Source of the DNA: Sandarakinorhabdus sp.
Lineage (GTDB): Bacteria; Pseudomonadota; Alphaproteobacteria; Sphingomonadales; Sphingomonadaceae
Assembly (NCBI GenBank): GCA_020692215.1
Contig: JAIMKW010000001.1
Span: 1,028,442-1,092,441, forward strand
Length of the DNA stretch: 64,000 bases
Reading direction: 5' to 3'
The stretch's first letter is position 1. Every line of letters begins with the position of its first letter. Below, in pieces: positions 8,460-16,467 of the stretch. The notes below the pieces were generated by a model. That model was not told the origin of the DNA. It saw nothing but the letters and a program-made list of their open reading frames with translations, and ran no database searches. The position numbers and the translations under genes were made by a program.

Positions 8460-9109
8460 GCTGGAGGGCTTCGGTTTTCCGGCGTTCCCAGCGAAAACCG
8501 GCCAATGTGGCGGCCGCGGGCGGTGGTGTAGTGTGTGCGGATTATGGCGAGGTCGGCCTCATAGTCGCCGCTCGGCCAGATCTCACCGCTGATGAACACG
8601 GTTCTTGTGCCATAATCCATGACCGCGAACACAATCGGCACCCCCGCCATTCGAGCGATGTGGTAGAAGCCGGACTTCCATTCGCCAACCATGCCTCGGG
8701 TGCCTTCGGGCGCCACGGCAAGAAGCAGTTGCGTTTCGGCGGCGAACGCATCAGCCGTTGCCCGCACCAGATCCTTGCCGCCCGATCGATCAACCGGCAC
8801 CAGGCCCGCCCATTTCGCCAGCCAGCCAAGGGGCCCCTTTCCAAGGCTTGCCTTGCCCATCCAGCGCAGGCGGATGCGGTATTTTCCGCCTGCTGCGATC
8901 ATCCAGATGCCGTCCCAATTGGATGTATGGGGGGCTGCCAGCACCACGGCCTTCGCATGGCCGGGAAAATCGCCTGCGGTCTTCCAGCGGCCAGCCCACA
9001 GCAATGCCCGGGATGCTGCACGGAACAGTTCCGCACCATGTCCGCTCGGGGGCGCAGGCCTGTTTGAGGAGAGATCGTAGCGGATGTGCAGTCCGGGGGT
9101 TCCGGGCAT
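8456..9109 (-). CDS. 1-acyl-sn-glycerol-3-phosphate acyltransferase-family protein
   Basis: A 217-residue PlsC-fold acyltransferase. The catalytic HX4D motif is HTSNWD (about residues 60-65) and the second block is APEGTRG (about 133-139), together with PVDRSGGKDL. It should transfer an acyl chain to a lysophospholipid or a similar acceptor at the inner membrane. It is the last gene of the minus-strand set glpK, small membrane protein, MerR regulator, acyltransferase, which fits a glycerol-3-phosphate to phospholipid theme. The specific acceptor is not evident; the protein lacks an obvious membrane helix at its N-terminus. Confidence 0.85.
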   Translation of the reverse strand: MPGTPGLHIRYDLSSNRPAPPSGHGAELFRAASRALLWAGRWKTAGDFPGHAKAVVLAAPHTSNWDGIWMIAAGGKYRIRLRWMGKASLGKGPLGWLAKWAGLVPVDRSGGKDLVRATADAFAAETQLLLAVAPEGTRGMVGEWKSGFYHIARMAGVPIVFAVMDYGTRTVFISGEIWPSGDYEADLAIIRTHYTTARGRHIGRFSLGTPENRSPPA

Positions 9110-9142
9110 TGTTCGGATGTCCTTGCGGGCAGTTCGTCTGGC

Positions 9143-9868
9143 CTATGTCAGCCGTTCGGCATCCTGTCCAACCCCTGAATTGTCGTTGGCGATCCGGCGG
9201 CGCTCGCCCAGCAGGGCCAGCACTTCGCGCGTGAACAGTTCGGCCATCAACTGGTTGAGGATACCGATGCCGCGCTCGGCCATATCGGCGGCTTCCAGTT
9301 CGCCGACATGGGGGGCCACGCGGGCAAAAAAGTCTTTCACTTCAAGCTCTGCAAGCGTGTGCATCACATCGGCCAGGCGGCCATAGGCCTGGCCAGCATA
9401 ACCTCTTTCGCGGGTGAAGCCGATCTTCATGCCATCGATCAGAAGCCGCAGGATTCGCGCATCGCGCGGCGAAATGGTGCCATCGGGTGCGATGTCGATG
9501 ACGCCGGCTGTAACCGTATCTGCCAGATGGTCGGGATCGCCACCCAGCTGCAGGCAGAACGCCAGGGCATTTTGCCGCTCGCCGTCGGCATCCAGCCGGG
9601 CGCGGAGCAGATGGTCGATCTCGGGCAGCATTTGCGGTTCCAGCCAGTCCGGCTGTTCGCCGGCAAACAGCGAGCGGATAACCGAGAGCGGCAGGAAGCG
9701 CTCGTCCTTCAGGCGGCGGATCGTGAGGATTCGGGCCAGATGTTCGGGCGTGTAGGTTGCGCTGTTGCGGTGGGTGCGCGCAGGCTCGGGAACCAGCCCT
9801 TCGCGGATGTAGAAACGGATCGTCTCCCGCGAGACACCGGACGCCTTTTCAAGATCGCGCATACGCAT
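9143..9868 (-). CDS. MerR-family transcriptional regulator
   Basis: A 241-residue regulator with an N-terminal winged helix-turn-helix beginning MRMRDLEKASGVSRETIRFY and a YTPEHLARI segment, as in MerR proteins. The C-terminal 160 residues are a helical effector or dimerisation region with no recognisable cofactor motif and no conserved cysteine pair for metal sensing. It sits between the small membrane gene (12 bp upstream) and the acyltransferase (33 bp downstream) in the glpK operon, so it may control that operon; this is inference. An ATG 6 bp further in is an equally good start. Confidence 0.85.
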   Translation of the reverse strand: MRMRDLEKASGVSRETIRFYIREGLVPEPARTHRNSATYTPEHLARILTIRRLKDERFLPLSVIRSLFAGEQPDWLEPQMLPEIDHLLRARLDADGERQNALAFCLQLGGDPDHLADTVTAGVIDIAPDGTISPRDARILRLLIDGMKIGFTRERGYAGQAYGRLADVMHTLAELEVKDFFARVAPHVGELEAADMAERGIGILNQLMAELFTREVLALLGERRRIANDNSGVGQDAERLT

Positions 9869-9880
9869 GGCAGGCCCCTA

Positions 9881-10096
9881 TCAGCCCGCCGGGGGGTGTG
9901 TCACGCTTGCAGGCGTGATGGGGGCCTGGGGCAAAGTTGTCCAGGAATAGAGGTTGAGGAGCGTGACAGCTGCCGCCAGCAGCATGAGCAGCGACCGTTT
10001 TCGATCGCGTTTCCACAGCCACAGCCCGCCGCCGATCAGTGCAAAGGAAGCAAGCACGGCAAGCGCGCCCGCCCAGCTCATCAGGGTGCCGATCAT
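9881..10096 (-). CDS. small membrane protein coupled to glpK
   Basis: A 71-residue protein of unknown function starting MIGTLMSWAGALAVLASFAL. It has two hydrophobic segments (about residues 4-26 and 36-52) separated by a basic loop WKRDRKRS, so the loop should face the cytoplasm. Its ATG overlaps the glpK stop (TGATG), showing translational coupling. The longer frame extending into glpK is a shadow. I do not recognise a family. A role tied to glycerol uptake or kinase activity is possible but not shown. Confidence 0.7.
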   Translation of the reverse strand: MIGTLMSWAGALAVLASFALIGGGLWLWKRDRKRSLLMLLAAAVTLLNLYSWTTLPQAPITPASVTHPPAG

Positions 10097-11568
10097 CAGC
10101 CGCCTATCCCGGCAAGAGTCTGGGCGACAGCGCGCTGCCAGGCGGCACGCCGTGTGGCGCGCGCCTCGGCGGCGATTTGCGGCTGGAACTGACGGTCGGC
10201 GTGCACCATCGCATCGCCAGCTTCGGCGAGCGACTGGAAGAGACCGACACCCACGGCGGCGAGCATCGCGGCGCCGAGCCCTGTTGTTTCGATGCTGCGC
10301 GGCCGTTCTACCAGCAGGCCGGTGGCGTCGGCAATATCCTGGCAAAGCCACTCATTGGCGACCATGCCGCCATCGACCCGCAAGCTGCTGGGGACAACAC
10401 CATCGGCGCGAAATGCGTCGATCAGGTCTGCTGTCTGCTGGCCCATCGCCTCCAGCGTGGCGCGCACGATATGGGCGCGCGTGGTGCCACCGGTGATTCC
10501 GGTGAGCGTGCCGCGCGCCAGCGGTTGCCAGTGCGGTGCTCCCAACCCGGCAAAGGCCGGCACGAAGGTGACGCCGCCGTTGTCGGGAACGGATTTTGCA
10601 AGGGCTTCGGATTCAGAGGCCGCATCCAGGATACCCAGGCCATCGCGAAGCCATTTCACGGCATTGCCGCCAACGAAGATCGACCCCTCCAGCGCATAGG
10701 AGCGCGGATCCGACGAGAGGAAGGTGGAAAGCAGCCGGTGGCGGCTTACAGGGGGCACGTCTCCGGCATTTGCCAGCATGAAGATGCCGGTGCCGTAGGT
10801 GCATTTTGCCATGCCCGGTTTCCGGCAGCCCTGGCCGATGGTGGCGGATTGCTGATCCCCCGCCATGCCGGTGATCAAGATCGGGCGGCCGAAAAGCCGG
10901 GTTTCGGCCAGCAGGCCGGCGGTGGGGGCAATGGCGGGCAGCGCGCTTGCCGGCACGCCAAACAGATCCAGCAGCCGCGGCGACCATTGCACCGTGGCGA
11001 GATCCATCAGCAGTGTGCGCGAGGCGTTGCTGGCGTCGGTCAGGTGGGCGGTGCCGCCTGTCAGCTTCCAGAGGAGCCAGCTTTCGACTGTTCCGAGCGC
11101 GAGGTCGCCGCTGTCTGCCGCGGCTTTGACCGCTGGCCAGTTGTCGAGCGCCCATCCTATCTTGGTGCCGGAAAAATAGGGATCGAGCAGCAGCCCCGTG
11201 CTGCGTTGCACTTCGGCCTCATGCCCGGCTTCGCGCAGCCGGGCGCAGACCTCCGCCGTTCGCCTGTCCTGCCACACGATGGCCGGTGCAAGCGGCTCGC
11301 CGGTGCGGCGCGACCAGAATACGACCGTTTCGCGCTGATTGGTGAGGCCGATAGCGGCCACCCTGTCGCCCACCTTTGCCATCACTTCGGCGACAGCGGC
11401 GTGGGTCAGCGCCCAGATTTCGGCTGCGTCATGTTCCACCCAGCCGGGCTGGGGAAAATACTGGGTGAGCGCCTGCTGGGCGACAGCGACGATTTCGCCC
11501 GAAAGCGTGAAGGCCAGCGCGCGGGTGGAGGTGGTGCCGGAATCGATTGCAAGGACAAGATCAGCCAT
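10096..11568 (-). CDS. glpK: glycerol kinase
   Basis: Phosphorylates glycerol with ATP to sn-glycerol-3-phosphate in the cytoplasm. The 490-residue FGGY-family protein begins with the ATP-binding LAIDSGTTSTRALAF, has the substrate-loop QREVVFWSRRTGEP-like segment (NQRETVVFWSRRTGEP here), and the GMAGDQQSA and GGMVANEWLCQ motifs. The start MADLVL matches the family; an upstream in-frame ATG at 11604 is unlikely. No glpF, glpD or glpR is next to it; instead it leads the operon with a small membrane protein, a MerR regulator and an acyltransferase. It is divergent from the SDR gene. Confidence 0.96.
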   Translation of the reverse strand: MADLVLAIDSGTTSTRALAFTLSGEIVAVAQQALTQYFPQPGWVEHDAAEIWALTHAAVAEVMAKVGDRVAAIGLTNQRETVVFWSRRTGEPLAPAIVWQDRRTAEVCARLREAGHEAEVQRSTGLLLDPYFSGTKIGWALDNWPAVKAAADSGDLALGTVESWLLWKLTGGTAHLTDASNASRTLLMDLATVQWSPRLLDLFGVPASALPAIAPTAGLLAETRLFGRPILITGMAGDQQSATIGQGCRKPGMAKCTYGTGIFMLANAGDVPPVSRHRLLSTFLSSDPRSYALEGSIFVGGNAVKWLRDGLGILDAASESEALAKSVPDNGGVTFVPAFAGLGAPHWQPLARGTLTGITGGTTRAHIVRATLEAMGQQTADLIDAFRADGVVPSSLRVDGGMVANEWLCQDIADATGLLVERPRSIETTGLGAAMLAAVGVGLFQSLAEAGDAMVHADRQFQPQIAAEARATRRAAWQRAVAQTLAGIGG

Positions 11569-11649
11569 GCTGCCATTGCTGGCGGGTTGTCTGCCGGCAT
11601 GCAAGAGCCGATCAGGGGATGAAGACGGATCATATCGGGGAGAAGGCAG

Positions 11650-12435
11650 ATGCGGTTTGACGGGAAGACAGCGCTGGTGACAGGCGCCGCATCGGGCATC
11701 GGCCGTGCTGCGGCGCTGCAGTTCGCGCGCGAAGGGGCTGCTGTCGTTGCGGTGGACTGGTCTGATCAGGTCGGCCAGACCGTGGGTGCGATCGTGGATG
11801 CAGGGGGCCGGGCGCTGGCCATGCAGGGCGATGCAGCAGACGAGGCGTTCGTTGCGTCGGCGGTGGACAGGGCCTTATCCGACTTTGGCCGGCTGGATGC
11901 GCTGTTTGCCAATGCCGGCATTTCTGGCGGCATCAATCTGTTGCGCGATGTGCAGGTGGAGGAGTGGGAGAAGGTTCTGCGGGTGAACCTGATCGGTGTG
12001 TTCATCGCCATCCGGGAGGGCGCGCGGGTCATGGTGCCCCAGGGCGGCGGCGCGATCGTTGCAACCGCCAGCGTGGCCGGTATCCGCTCGGGTGCAGGGG
12101 GCATGGCCTATTCGGCATCCAAGGCGGGCGTGATCAACCTGGTGCAGACGAGCGCCAACCAGCTGGGTGGAACGAATGTGCGGGTGAACTGCATCTGCCC
12201 GGGCCTGACAGAGACGGGGATGACCGCCCCCATGTTCGAAGGCGCGCGGGCGCGCGGCAAGGAAGACAGGCTGGGCCAGTTGAACCCGCTGCGCCGCTAT
12301 GCTCCGCCCGAGGAGCAGGCCTCTGTTGCCGTTTTCCTGGCGTCGGCCGAGGCCAGCTATGTTAACGGGCAGGCGATTGCCGTGGATGGCGGACTTTCCT
12401 CCAGCCACCCGACCGTGCCGGGGAAGTTCGTCTAG
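11650..12435 (+). CDS. SDR-family NAD(P)-dependent oxidoreductase
   Basis: A 261-residue classical short-chain dehydrogenase. The nucleotide-binding motif is TGAASGIGRAAAL (about residues 11-23), followed by NAGISGG (about 89), the catalytic Ser in ATASVAG and YSASK (Tyr and Lys about 156 and 160), and the C-terminal NGQAIAVDGG. Asp at the end of the second strand (VVAVDWSD) suggests NAD(H) preference. The substrate is not predictable from sequence. It converges on hemF with only 2 bp between the stop codons. Confidence 0.93.
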   Translation: MRFDGKTALVTGAASGIGRAAALQFAREGAAVVAVDWSDQVGQTVGAIVDAGGRALAMQGDAADEAFVASAVDRALSDFGRLDALFANAGISGGINLLRDVQVEEWEKVLRVNLIGVFIAIREGARVMVPQGGGAIVATASVAGIRSGAGGMAYSASKAGVINLVQTSANQLGGTNVRVNCICPGLTETGMTAPMFEGARARGKEDRLGQLNPLRRYAPPEEQASVAVFLASAEASYVNGQAIAVDGGLSSSHPTVPGKFV

Positions 12436-12437
12436 AT

Positions 12438-13322
12438 TCAGTCCCAGCGCGCTTCCGGTGGCAGGCTCATCAGGATCGCGTCGGTGTTGCCGCCGGTTTT
12501 CAGGCCGAAGGTCGTGCCGCGATCATAGACGAGATTATATTCGGCATAGAGGCCCCGGTAGCGCAGCAGCGCGAGGCGTTCCGCGTCGTTCCACGGCGTC
12601 GCCATGCGGGCTGCAACGATCCTGGGGAAGGTGGCGAGGAAGGTTTCGCCGACATCGCGGGTGAAGGCAAAGTTGGTCTCGAAATCACCTTCGCTTTCCA
12701 CGTTCAGCCAATCATAGAAGATGCCGCCCACGCCGCGCATCCGCTTGCGGTGCGGCACGTAGAAATATTCATCGCACCAAGCGGAATATTTTTCCCAATA
12801 GGCCGGGTCGTGGCGATCGCATGCAGCCCGGAAAGCGTCCTTGAACATCGCCGTGTCGTCATCGCGGGGGAGGGCGGGGTTCAGGTCTGCCCCACCGCCG
12901 AACCAGCGCTTTGTCGTTACCAGGAATCGCGTGTTCATGTGGACAGCAGGGACGTGCGGGTTCGCCATGTGGGCGACAAGGCTGATGCCGGTGGCGAAGA
13001 AGCGCGGATCGACACCAGCGCCGGGAATGGCTTTCGCGAATTCGGGGTTGAATTCGCCGTGCACGGTCGAGATGTTGACGCCGACCTTTTCAAAGATCCG
13101 CCCCTTCATCACACCCATCGTGCCGCCGCCGCCGGGCGCGCCGGAATGATCCGTCCTGTCCCACGGTGTGAACGTGAATCGCCCTGGCGCCGCCGGCGCG
13201 TTGGGCAGGGCGGGCAGCCCTGCGCCTTCATCTTCCAGAGCCTCGAAGGCGGCGGTGATCCGGTCGCGAAGGTCGCGGAACCAGGCTTGGGCAGCCAGTT
13301 GCTGCTGGTCGAAATCGCTCAT
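12438..13322 (-). CDS. hemF: oxygen-dependent coproporphyrinogen III oxidase
   Basis: Converts coproporphyrinogen III to protoporphyrinogen IX with O2 in haem synthesis. The 294-residue protein shows the family blocks GGGGTMGVMKG, FEKVGVN, VHMNTRFL, WFGGGADLNP and GVGGIFYDWLN and ends with the usual PPEARW near the C-terminus. The start MSDFDQQQ fits the family length; the frame extends upstream to 13403 but without family similarity. Presence of HemF indicates aerobic haem synthesis. The 116-bp region on its right is shared with the divergent haloalkane dehalogenase. Confidence 0.96.
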   Translation of the reverse strand: MSDFDQQQLAAQAWFRDLRDRITAAFEALEDEGAGLPALPNAPAAPGRFTFTPWDRTDHSGAPGGGGTMGVMKGRIFEKVGVNISTVHGEFNPEFAKAIPGAGVDPRFFATGISLVAHMANPHVPAVHMNTRFLVTTKRWFGGGADLNPALPRDDDTAMFKDAFRAACDRHDPAYWEKYSAWCDEYFYVPHRKRMRGVGGIFYDWLNVESEGDFETNFAFTRDVGETFLATFPRIVAARMATPWNDAERLALLRYRGLYAEYNLVYDRGTTFGLKTGGNTDAILMSLPPEARWD

Positions 13323-13438
13323 GCGGCTCCACCTGCCATCAAGTGGCGCTACGGGCAATCGTCTGTGTTTAGCGTACCCACAATACGGCCTTGCAAGTGC
13401 CATTAGTTTGCAGAAGTCTGGTTGCGAAGGAGACTGCC

Positions 13439-14341
13439 ATGCCCGTTCTCAGAACCCCCGATTCGCGGTTTGAAGCGCTGGAGGCTTGGCCCTATCCGCC
13501 GCGCTATACCGAGGTGGATGGTGACCCGCTGGGCCCGTTGCGGATTGCCCACGCCGAGGACGGCCCGGCCGACGGCCCGGTGGTTCTGATGATGCATGGA
13601 GAGCCCAGCTGGTCGTATCTCTATCGCAAGATGATCCCGCTGTTCGCGGGCGCAGGGTGCCGGGTTCTGGCGCCCGATCTTGTGGGGTTCGGCCGGTCCG
13701 ACAAGCCGGGCGCGCTGGCGGACTATAGCTATGAGGGGCATGTCGGCTGGATGCTGCAGTGGCTGGATGCCCAGCATGTGAAGGATGTAACCCTGTTCTG
13801 CCAGGATTGGGGTGGGCTGATCGGGCTGCGGCTGGTGGCGGCCCGGCCGGATATGTTCGCGCGGGTTTGCGCGTCCAACACCTTCCTGCCAACAGGCGAG
13901 GGCAAGCCGAGCGAAGCATTCCAGCGCTGGCGGGAGTTCAGCCAGACAGTGCCGGATTTTGATTCGGGCTGGATCGTGAATGGGGGCACGGTGCGTGGTC
14001 TCTCGGAGGGCGCGCGCGCTGCCTACAATGCGCCCTACCCGGACGACAGCTTCAAGGCCGGTGCACGGATATTCCCGATGCTGGTGGTGACGGATCCGGA
14101 TATGCCGGGCGCAGCTGAGAATCGGGCGGCGTGGACAGTTCTGGAAGCTTTCGCAAAGCCGTTCCTGACCCTGTTCGGCGACAGCGATTTCGTGACATTG
14201 GGGGCCGAGAAGATGTTGCAGGCGCGCATTCCCGGTTGCGCGGGCCAGCCGCACCGGATCGTCGAGCGGGCAGGCCACTTCATCCAGGAGGATGCCGGCG
14301 AAGAGGTGGCGGGCGATGTTTTGCGCTGGATGGGGCGGTAA
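13439..14341 (+). CDS. haloalkane dehalogenase-family alpha/beta hydrolase (HLD-I type)
   Basis: A 300-residue alpha/beta hydrolase. The nucleophile elbow is CQDWGG with Asp123 followed by the halide-binding Trp124; HGEPSW (53-58) forms the oxyanion region, Asp248/Asp250 in GDSDFVT are acid candidates and His280 in AGHFIQED is the base. An Asp nucleophile followed by Trp is what separates haloalkane dehalogenases from esterases, and the HGEPSW block and overall length point to subfamily I (DhlA/DhmA-like). It would hydrolyse a C-halogen bond to an alcohol and halide; the natural substrate is unknown. GGAG precedes the ATG. It is a single gene, with no dehalogenation pathway genes around it. 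Confidence 0.88.
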   Translation: MPVLRTPDSRFEALEAWPYPPRYTEVDGDPLGPLRIAHAEDGPADGPVVLMMHGEPSWSYLYRKMIPLFAGAGCRVLAPDLVGFGRSDKPGALADYSYEGHVGWMLQWLDAQHVKDVTLFCQDWGGLIGLRLVAARPDMFARVCASNTFLPTGEGKPSEAFQRWREFSQTVPDFDSGWIVNGGTVRGLSEGARAAYNAPYPDDSFKAGARIFPMLVVTDPDMPGAAENRAAWTVLEAFAKPFLTLFGDSDFVTLGAEKMLQARIPGCAGQPHRIVERAGHFIQEDAGEEVAGDVLRWMGR

Positions 14342-14375
14342 TCTGCAAAGAGGACAGCAGAAGATGCCAGACTCC

Positions 14376-14404
14376 TTGACAGGTGCGGGGCGCGCGCATA
14401 AGTC
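14376..14404 (+). promoter_or_regulatory. sigma-70-type promoter of tRNA-Asp
   Basis: A consensus -35 TTGACA and a -10 TAAGTC are separated by 17 nt, ending 16 nt before the tRNA 5' end. This spacing predicts a transcript start just upstream of the tRNA. Confidence 0.65.
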
Positions 14405-14420
14405 CGCGCCTCCAAAGTGC

Positions 14421-14497
14421 GCGGGTGTAGCTCAGTTGGTTAGAGTGCCGGCCTGTCACGCCGGAGGTCGCGGGTTCGAGCCCCGTCACTCGCGCCA
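14421..14497 (+). tRNA. tRNA-Asp (anticodon GTC), CCA encoded
   Basis: A 77-nt cloverleaf: acceptor GCGGGTG pairs CACTCGC, D-arm TAGCTCAGTTGGTTAGAGTG, anticodon stem CCGGC/GCCGG with loop CTGTCAC giving GTC, T-arm GCGGG-TTCGAGC-CCCGT, discriminator G and encoded CCA. G discriminator and GTC are diagnostic of tRNA-Asp. Confidence 0.97.
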
Positions 14498-14554
14498 TTT
14501 TGGATCAGGCCTGAACGGCGGCTTCCCCGCCCTTTCTCCCCGCCCGCCACAACC

Positions 14555-14869
14555 CTATTTTGCCGGCTGCCGAAGCGAATCCCACAGATCGAGTTCGTAG
14601 GCGATCGAGGCTTCTACCAGCGTTTCCCAAAGATCCCTGAACAGCTTTGGATCGAGACCAAGGGCTTCGGCTTCGCGCTGCACGTTCGCGATCACTTCAG
14701 CTTTTCGGGCTTCATCGCGCACATGGTTGCGCGCCGGCTTGATCCGGGCGGCGGCGGCCATGAAGCGCATCCGCTCGGCGATCAGCGCAACCAATTCCTG
14801 ATCTAGGGAATCAACGCCGGCGCGCACATCGGCCATCGTCCGGCAGGACTCCGCTGGCAATCTTGTCAC
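14555..14869 (-). CDS. chorismate mutase, AroQ class
   Basis: A small all-helical AroQ-type mutase that converts chorismate to prephenate for Phe/Tyr synthesis. Key residues are visible: RAGVDSLDQELVALIAERM (first helix with active-site Arg), ARIKPARNHVRDEAR (Lys and Arg binding the substrate carboxylates) and the C-terminal WETLVEASIAYELD. The GTG at 14869 overlaps the upstream DUF2842 stop (GTGA) and keeps the CRTMADV segment that I recall as conserved in sphingomonad homologues, so I chose it (104 residues). The ATG at 14836 gives 93 residues. It is a free-standing monofunctional enzyme here. Confidence 0.88.
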   Translation of the reverse strand: MTRLPAESCRTMADVRAGVDSLDQELVALIAERMRFMAAAARIKPARNHVRDEARKAEVIANVQREAEALGLDPKLFRDLWETLVEASIAYELDLWDSLRQPAK

Positions 14870-15075
14870 GGTTTCCACTTTCCGGTTTCGATCCAGATGA
14901 TCAGCGGCTTTACCGGGAACACCCAGCCTATGCCCAGAACCAGCCAGACCGGAAGCTGCAGCAGGGGATGGAGCGTCGCCACCGGCTCGAACAGCCATAC
15001 CACGAACAGGCAATAGGCCAGAAGGCCGATGAAAAGGGCAAGGATGCCCAGTGGGCGCCGGAGGCTTGGGGTCAT
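14866..15075 (-). CDS. DUF2842 small membrane protein
   Basis: A 69-residue protein starting MTPSLRRPLGILALFIGLLA with two predicted membrane helices (about residues 8-28 and 36-58) and the conserved PLIIWIETGKW end typical of DUF2842. This family is restricted largely to Alphaproteobacteria and has no known function. It overlaps the upstream cyclo-ligase stop by 4 bp and the downstream mutase start by 4 bp, so all three are translationally coupled. Confidence 0.85.
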   Translation of the reverse strand: MTPSLRRPLGILALFIGLLAYCLFVVWLFEPVATLHPLLQLPVWLVLGIGWVFPVKPLIIWIETGKWKP

Positions 15076-15689
15076 GCGCTGCGTCTAGCGCCCGGACCGG
15101 CCAGGTGGAAGGCCGAAGGTGTCGCAATGGCATCGAGCGGCTGATCCCACGGCGCAACAGCCAAAGCGTCGACGATCTGCACGTCCCACGCCAGCCCGAT
15201 GGCGAGAACCGGCCCTGCGGCGCGAAGGGCCGCCAGCGTCCGGTCGTAGAAACCGCCGCCCTGGCCCAGCCGATTGCCAGCCCTGTCGGCGCCAAGCAGC
15301 GGCACCAGCAGCACGTCCGGAACGACGGTCGGGCTCTGTGGCGCAGGCTCAGGGATGCCGAGCCTGCCGGGCGACAGGCGATCCCGCGGGACATCGTGGA
15401 AGGCAAGCGGGGCGCCCGGCGTGACACGGGGAAAGGCAATGCGCCATGCCAAAGCCAGCGCTGCCTGTTCGGCTGCTGTGGGGTCGAGCTCGTCGCCTAT
15501 TGCGGCATAGCTGGCAAGGATGCCCGGCCTGCCGAGGTGGGGCACGATGGCGTTGCAAGCCGATGTTTCAAGCGCCCGGCGCACGGGCGGTGCGAGGGCA
15601 GAGACAAAGGCCGCACGGGCTGCGCGCAAATGCAGCCGCTCCAGCTTGCGGGAAGATGCTGTGCGCGCGCTGCTGTTATCCACAGTCAT
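15072..15689 (-). CDS. 5-formyltetrahydrofolate cyclo-ligase
   Basis: Converts 5-formyl-THF to 5,10-methenyl-THF using ATP. The 205-residue protein has the N-terminal basic segment KLERLHLRAARAAF, the D-V-P-D-V-L-L-V-P-L core, and the family signature RLGQGGGFYDRTLA. Its position directly downstream of the 6S RNA gene and zapA is the widely conserved proteobacterial order (ygfA-ssrS-zapA), which strongly supports the assignment. The 3' end overlaps the DUF2842 start. Confidence 0.92.
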   Translation of the reverse strand: MTVDNSSARTASSRKLERLHLRAARAAFVSALAPPVRRALETSACNAIVPHLGRPGILASYAAIGDELDPTAAEQAALALAWRIAFPRVTPGAPLAFHDVPRDRLSPGRLGIPEPAPQSPTVVPDVLLVPLLGADRAGNRLGQGGGFYDRTLAALRAAGPVLAIGLAWDVQIVDALAVAPWDQPLDAIATPSAFHLAGPGARRSA

Positions 15690-15717
15690 GGCTGGCTTTT
15701 CCGGAGCAGTGTTTGGC

Positions 15718-15872
15718 TTTCAACACCGAGGAGTCTTTTCGGGTGGCGGGCCCGCTCCGACCGTTTGCACGAAGATCCGCTGACGCCAGTACGTCAGGTG
15801 GGAGCCATGTGATCGGGGCCACGGCCCCGGCAGGGACAGCCCCCTCGGAATGTTAATCGCCTCAGGGATGCT
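15718..15872 (-). ncRNA. ssrS: 6S RNA
   Basis: The minus-strand transcript lies in the conserved slot between zapA and the 5-formyl-THF cyclo-ligase gene. It begins near ATCCCTGAGGCGATTAAC, and its end CTCCTCGGTG can pair back with CCCTGAGG to close the rod. Internal hairpins GGGGCC-GTG-GGCCCC and CTGACG-TACTGG-CGTCAG and the GGGCTGTCCCTG segment match alphaproteobacterial 6S RNAs. It binds the sigma-70 holoenzyme by mimicking an open promoter. Ends are estimated to about 10 nt. Confidence 0.85.
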
Positions 15873-15909
15873 CAATTGCGCGCATCGGGCAGAACCCGCC
15901 ACCTCCAAC

Positions 15910-16260
15910 TTAGGCGGCCTTTGCAGCTTCCTCAAGGGTTGTTGCCAGGGCTTCGACCCTTTGTGCCAGAGCTTCATAGGCAGCACGGTCCGGGACAGGG
16001 CTGGTCGCAATCGGCTGCGCAGGCAAAGGTGCGCCCGCCGAGCCTCCAGCCTTTCCGAGCTTTCGCTCAAGCAGTTCGCCGCTGACCAGCAAGGCAGCCA
16101 TCAGCAGCAGCCGCGCCTCTCCGACCGAGCCAAGATTTTCGTTGAGGTTCGACACGCGCGAATCCAGCAGGCTGGCAGCCGCACGCAGATCTTCCTCTTC
16201 ACCGTCCCTGCAGGCGAGCCGATAATCCCGTCCGCCGACATTCACATTGACTTCAGCCAT
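15910..16260 (-). CDS. zapA: cell division protein ZapA
   Basis: A 116-residue FtsZ-ring-associated protein. It starts MAEVNVNVGGRDYRLACRDG, the usual ZapA N-terminal globular domain that binds FtsZ, followed by ERKLGK-adjacent helices and a C-terminal coiled coil (about residues 90-116, YEALAQRVEALATTLEEA). Its start overlaps the stop of an upstream 51-residue coiled-coil ORF (TGATG). It precedes the 6S RNA gene, the standard order in proteobacteria. Confidence 0.93.
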   Translation of the reverse strand: MAEVNVNVGGRDYRLACRDGEEEDLRAAASLLDSRVSNLNENLGSVGEARLLLMAALLVSGELLERKLGKAGGSAGAPLPAQPIATSPVPDRAAYEALAQRVEALATTLEEAAKAA

Positions 16261-16415
16261 CAGCCCCTCCGCTTTTCGGCCTCGATCACCCTATCCAGTT
16301 CAGCAAGCGTATCGTTGGCAGCCGCGCGCAAGGTGCGGTGCCTTCGTGTCAGCTTTTCTGCGGCCGCTTCGCTCCTAATCAAAGCCGCCTCTATCCGCGC
16401 AAGCAGGTCGATCAT
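16260..16415 (-). CDS. 51-aa coiled-coil protein coupled to zapA (ZauP-like candidate)
   Basis: A short reading frame beginning MIDLLARIEAALIRSEAAAE and ending EAEKRRG, fully helical and rich in Ala, Glu, Leu and Arg with heptad-like spacing. Its TGA overlaps the zapA ATG (TGATG), so both are translated from one message. In Caulobacter, ZapA works with the coiled-coil partner ZauP encoded in the same operon; position and architecture here fit a short equivalent, but I base this on context only. A promoter-like TTGACG-17-CCATGC lies just upstream. Confidence 0.7.
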   Translation of the reverse strand: MIDLLARIEAALIRSEAAAEKLTRRHRTLRAAANDTLAELDRVIEAEKRRG

Positions 16416-16438
16416 ATCTGGGCCCCCTCAGGCCAGAG

Positions 16439-16467
16439 GCATGGAACAGAATCCCTTTCCACGTCAA
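16439..16467 (-). promoter_or_regulatory. candidate promoter of the coiled-coil/zapA operon
   Basis: On the minus strand TTGACG and CCATGC are separated by 17 nt, 24 nt upstream of the ATG of the small coiled-coil gene. The -35 is close to consensus, the -10 is poor. Confidence 0.35.

Noticed and set aside
10039..11622. Plus-strand 527-codon frame opposite glpK
   Set aside because: Cys/Arg/Gly-rich shadow; glpK motifs on the minus strand are unambiguous.
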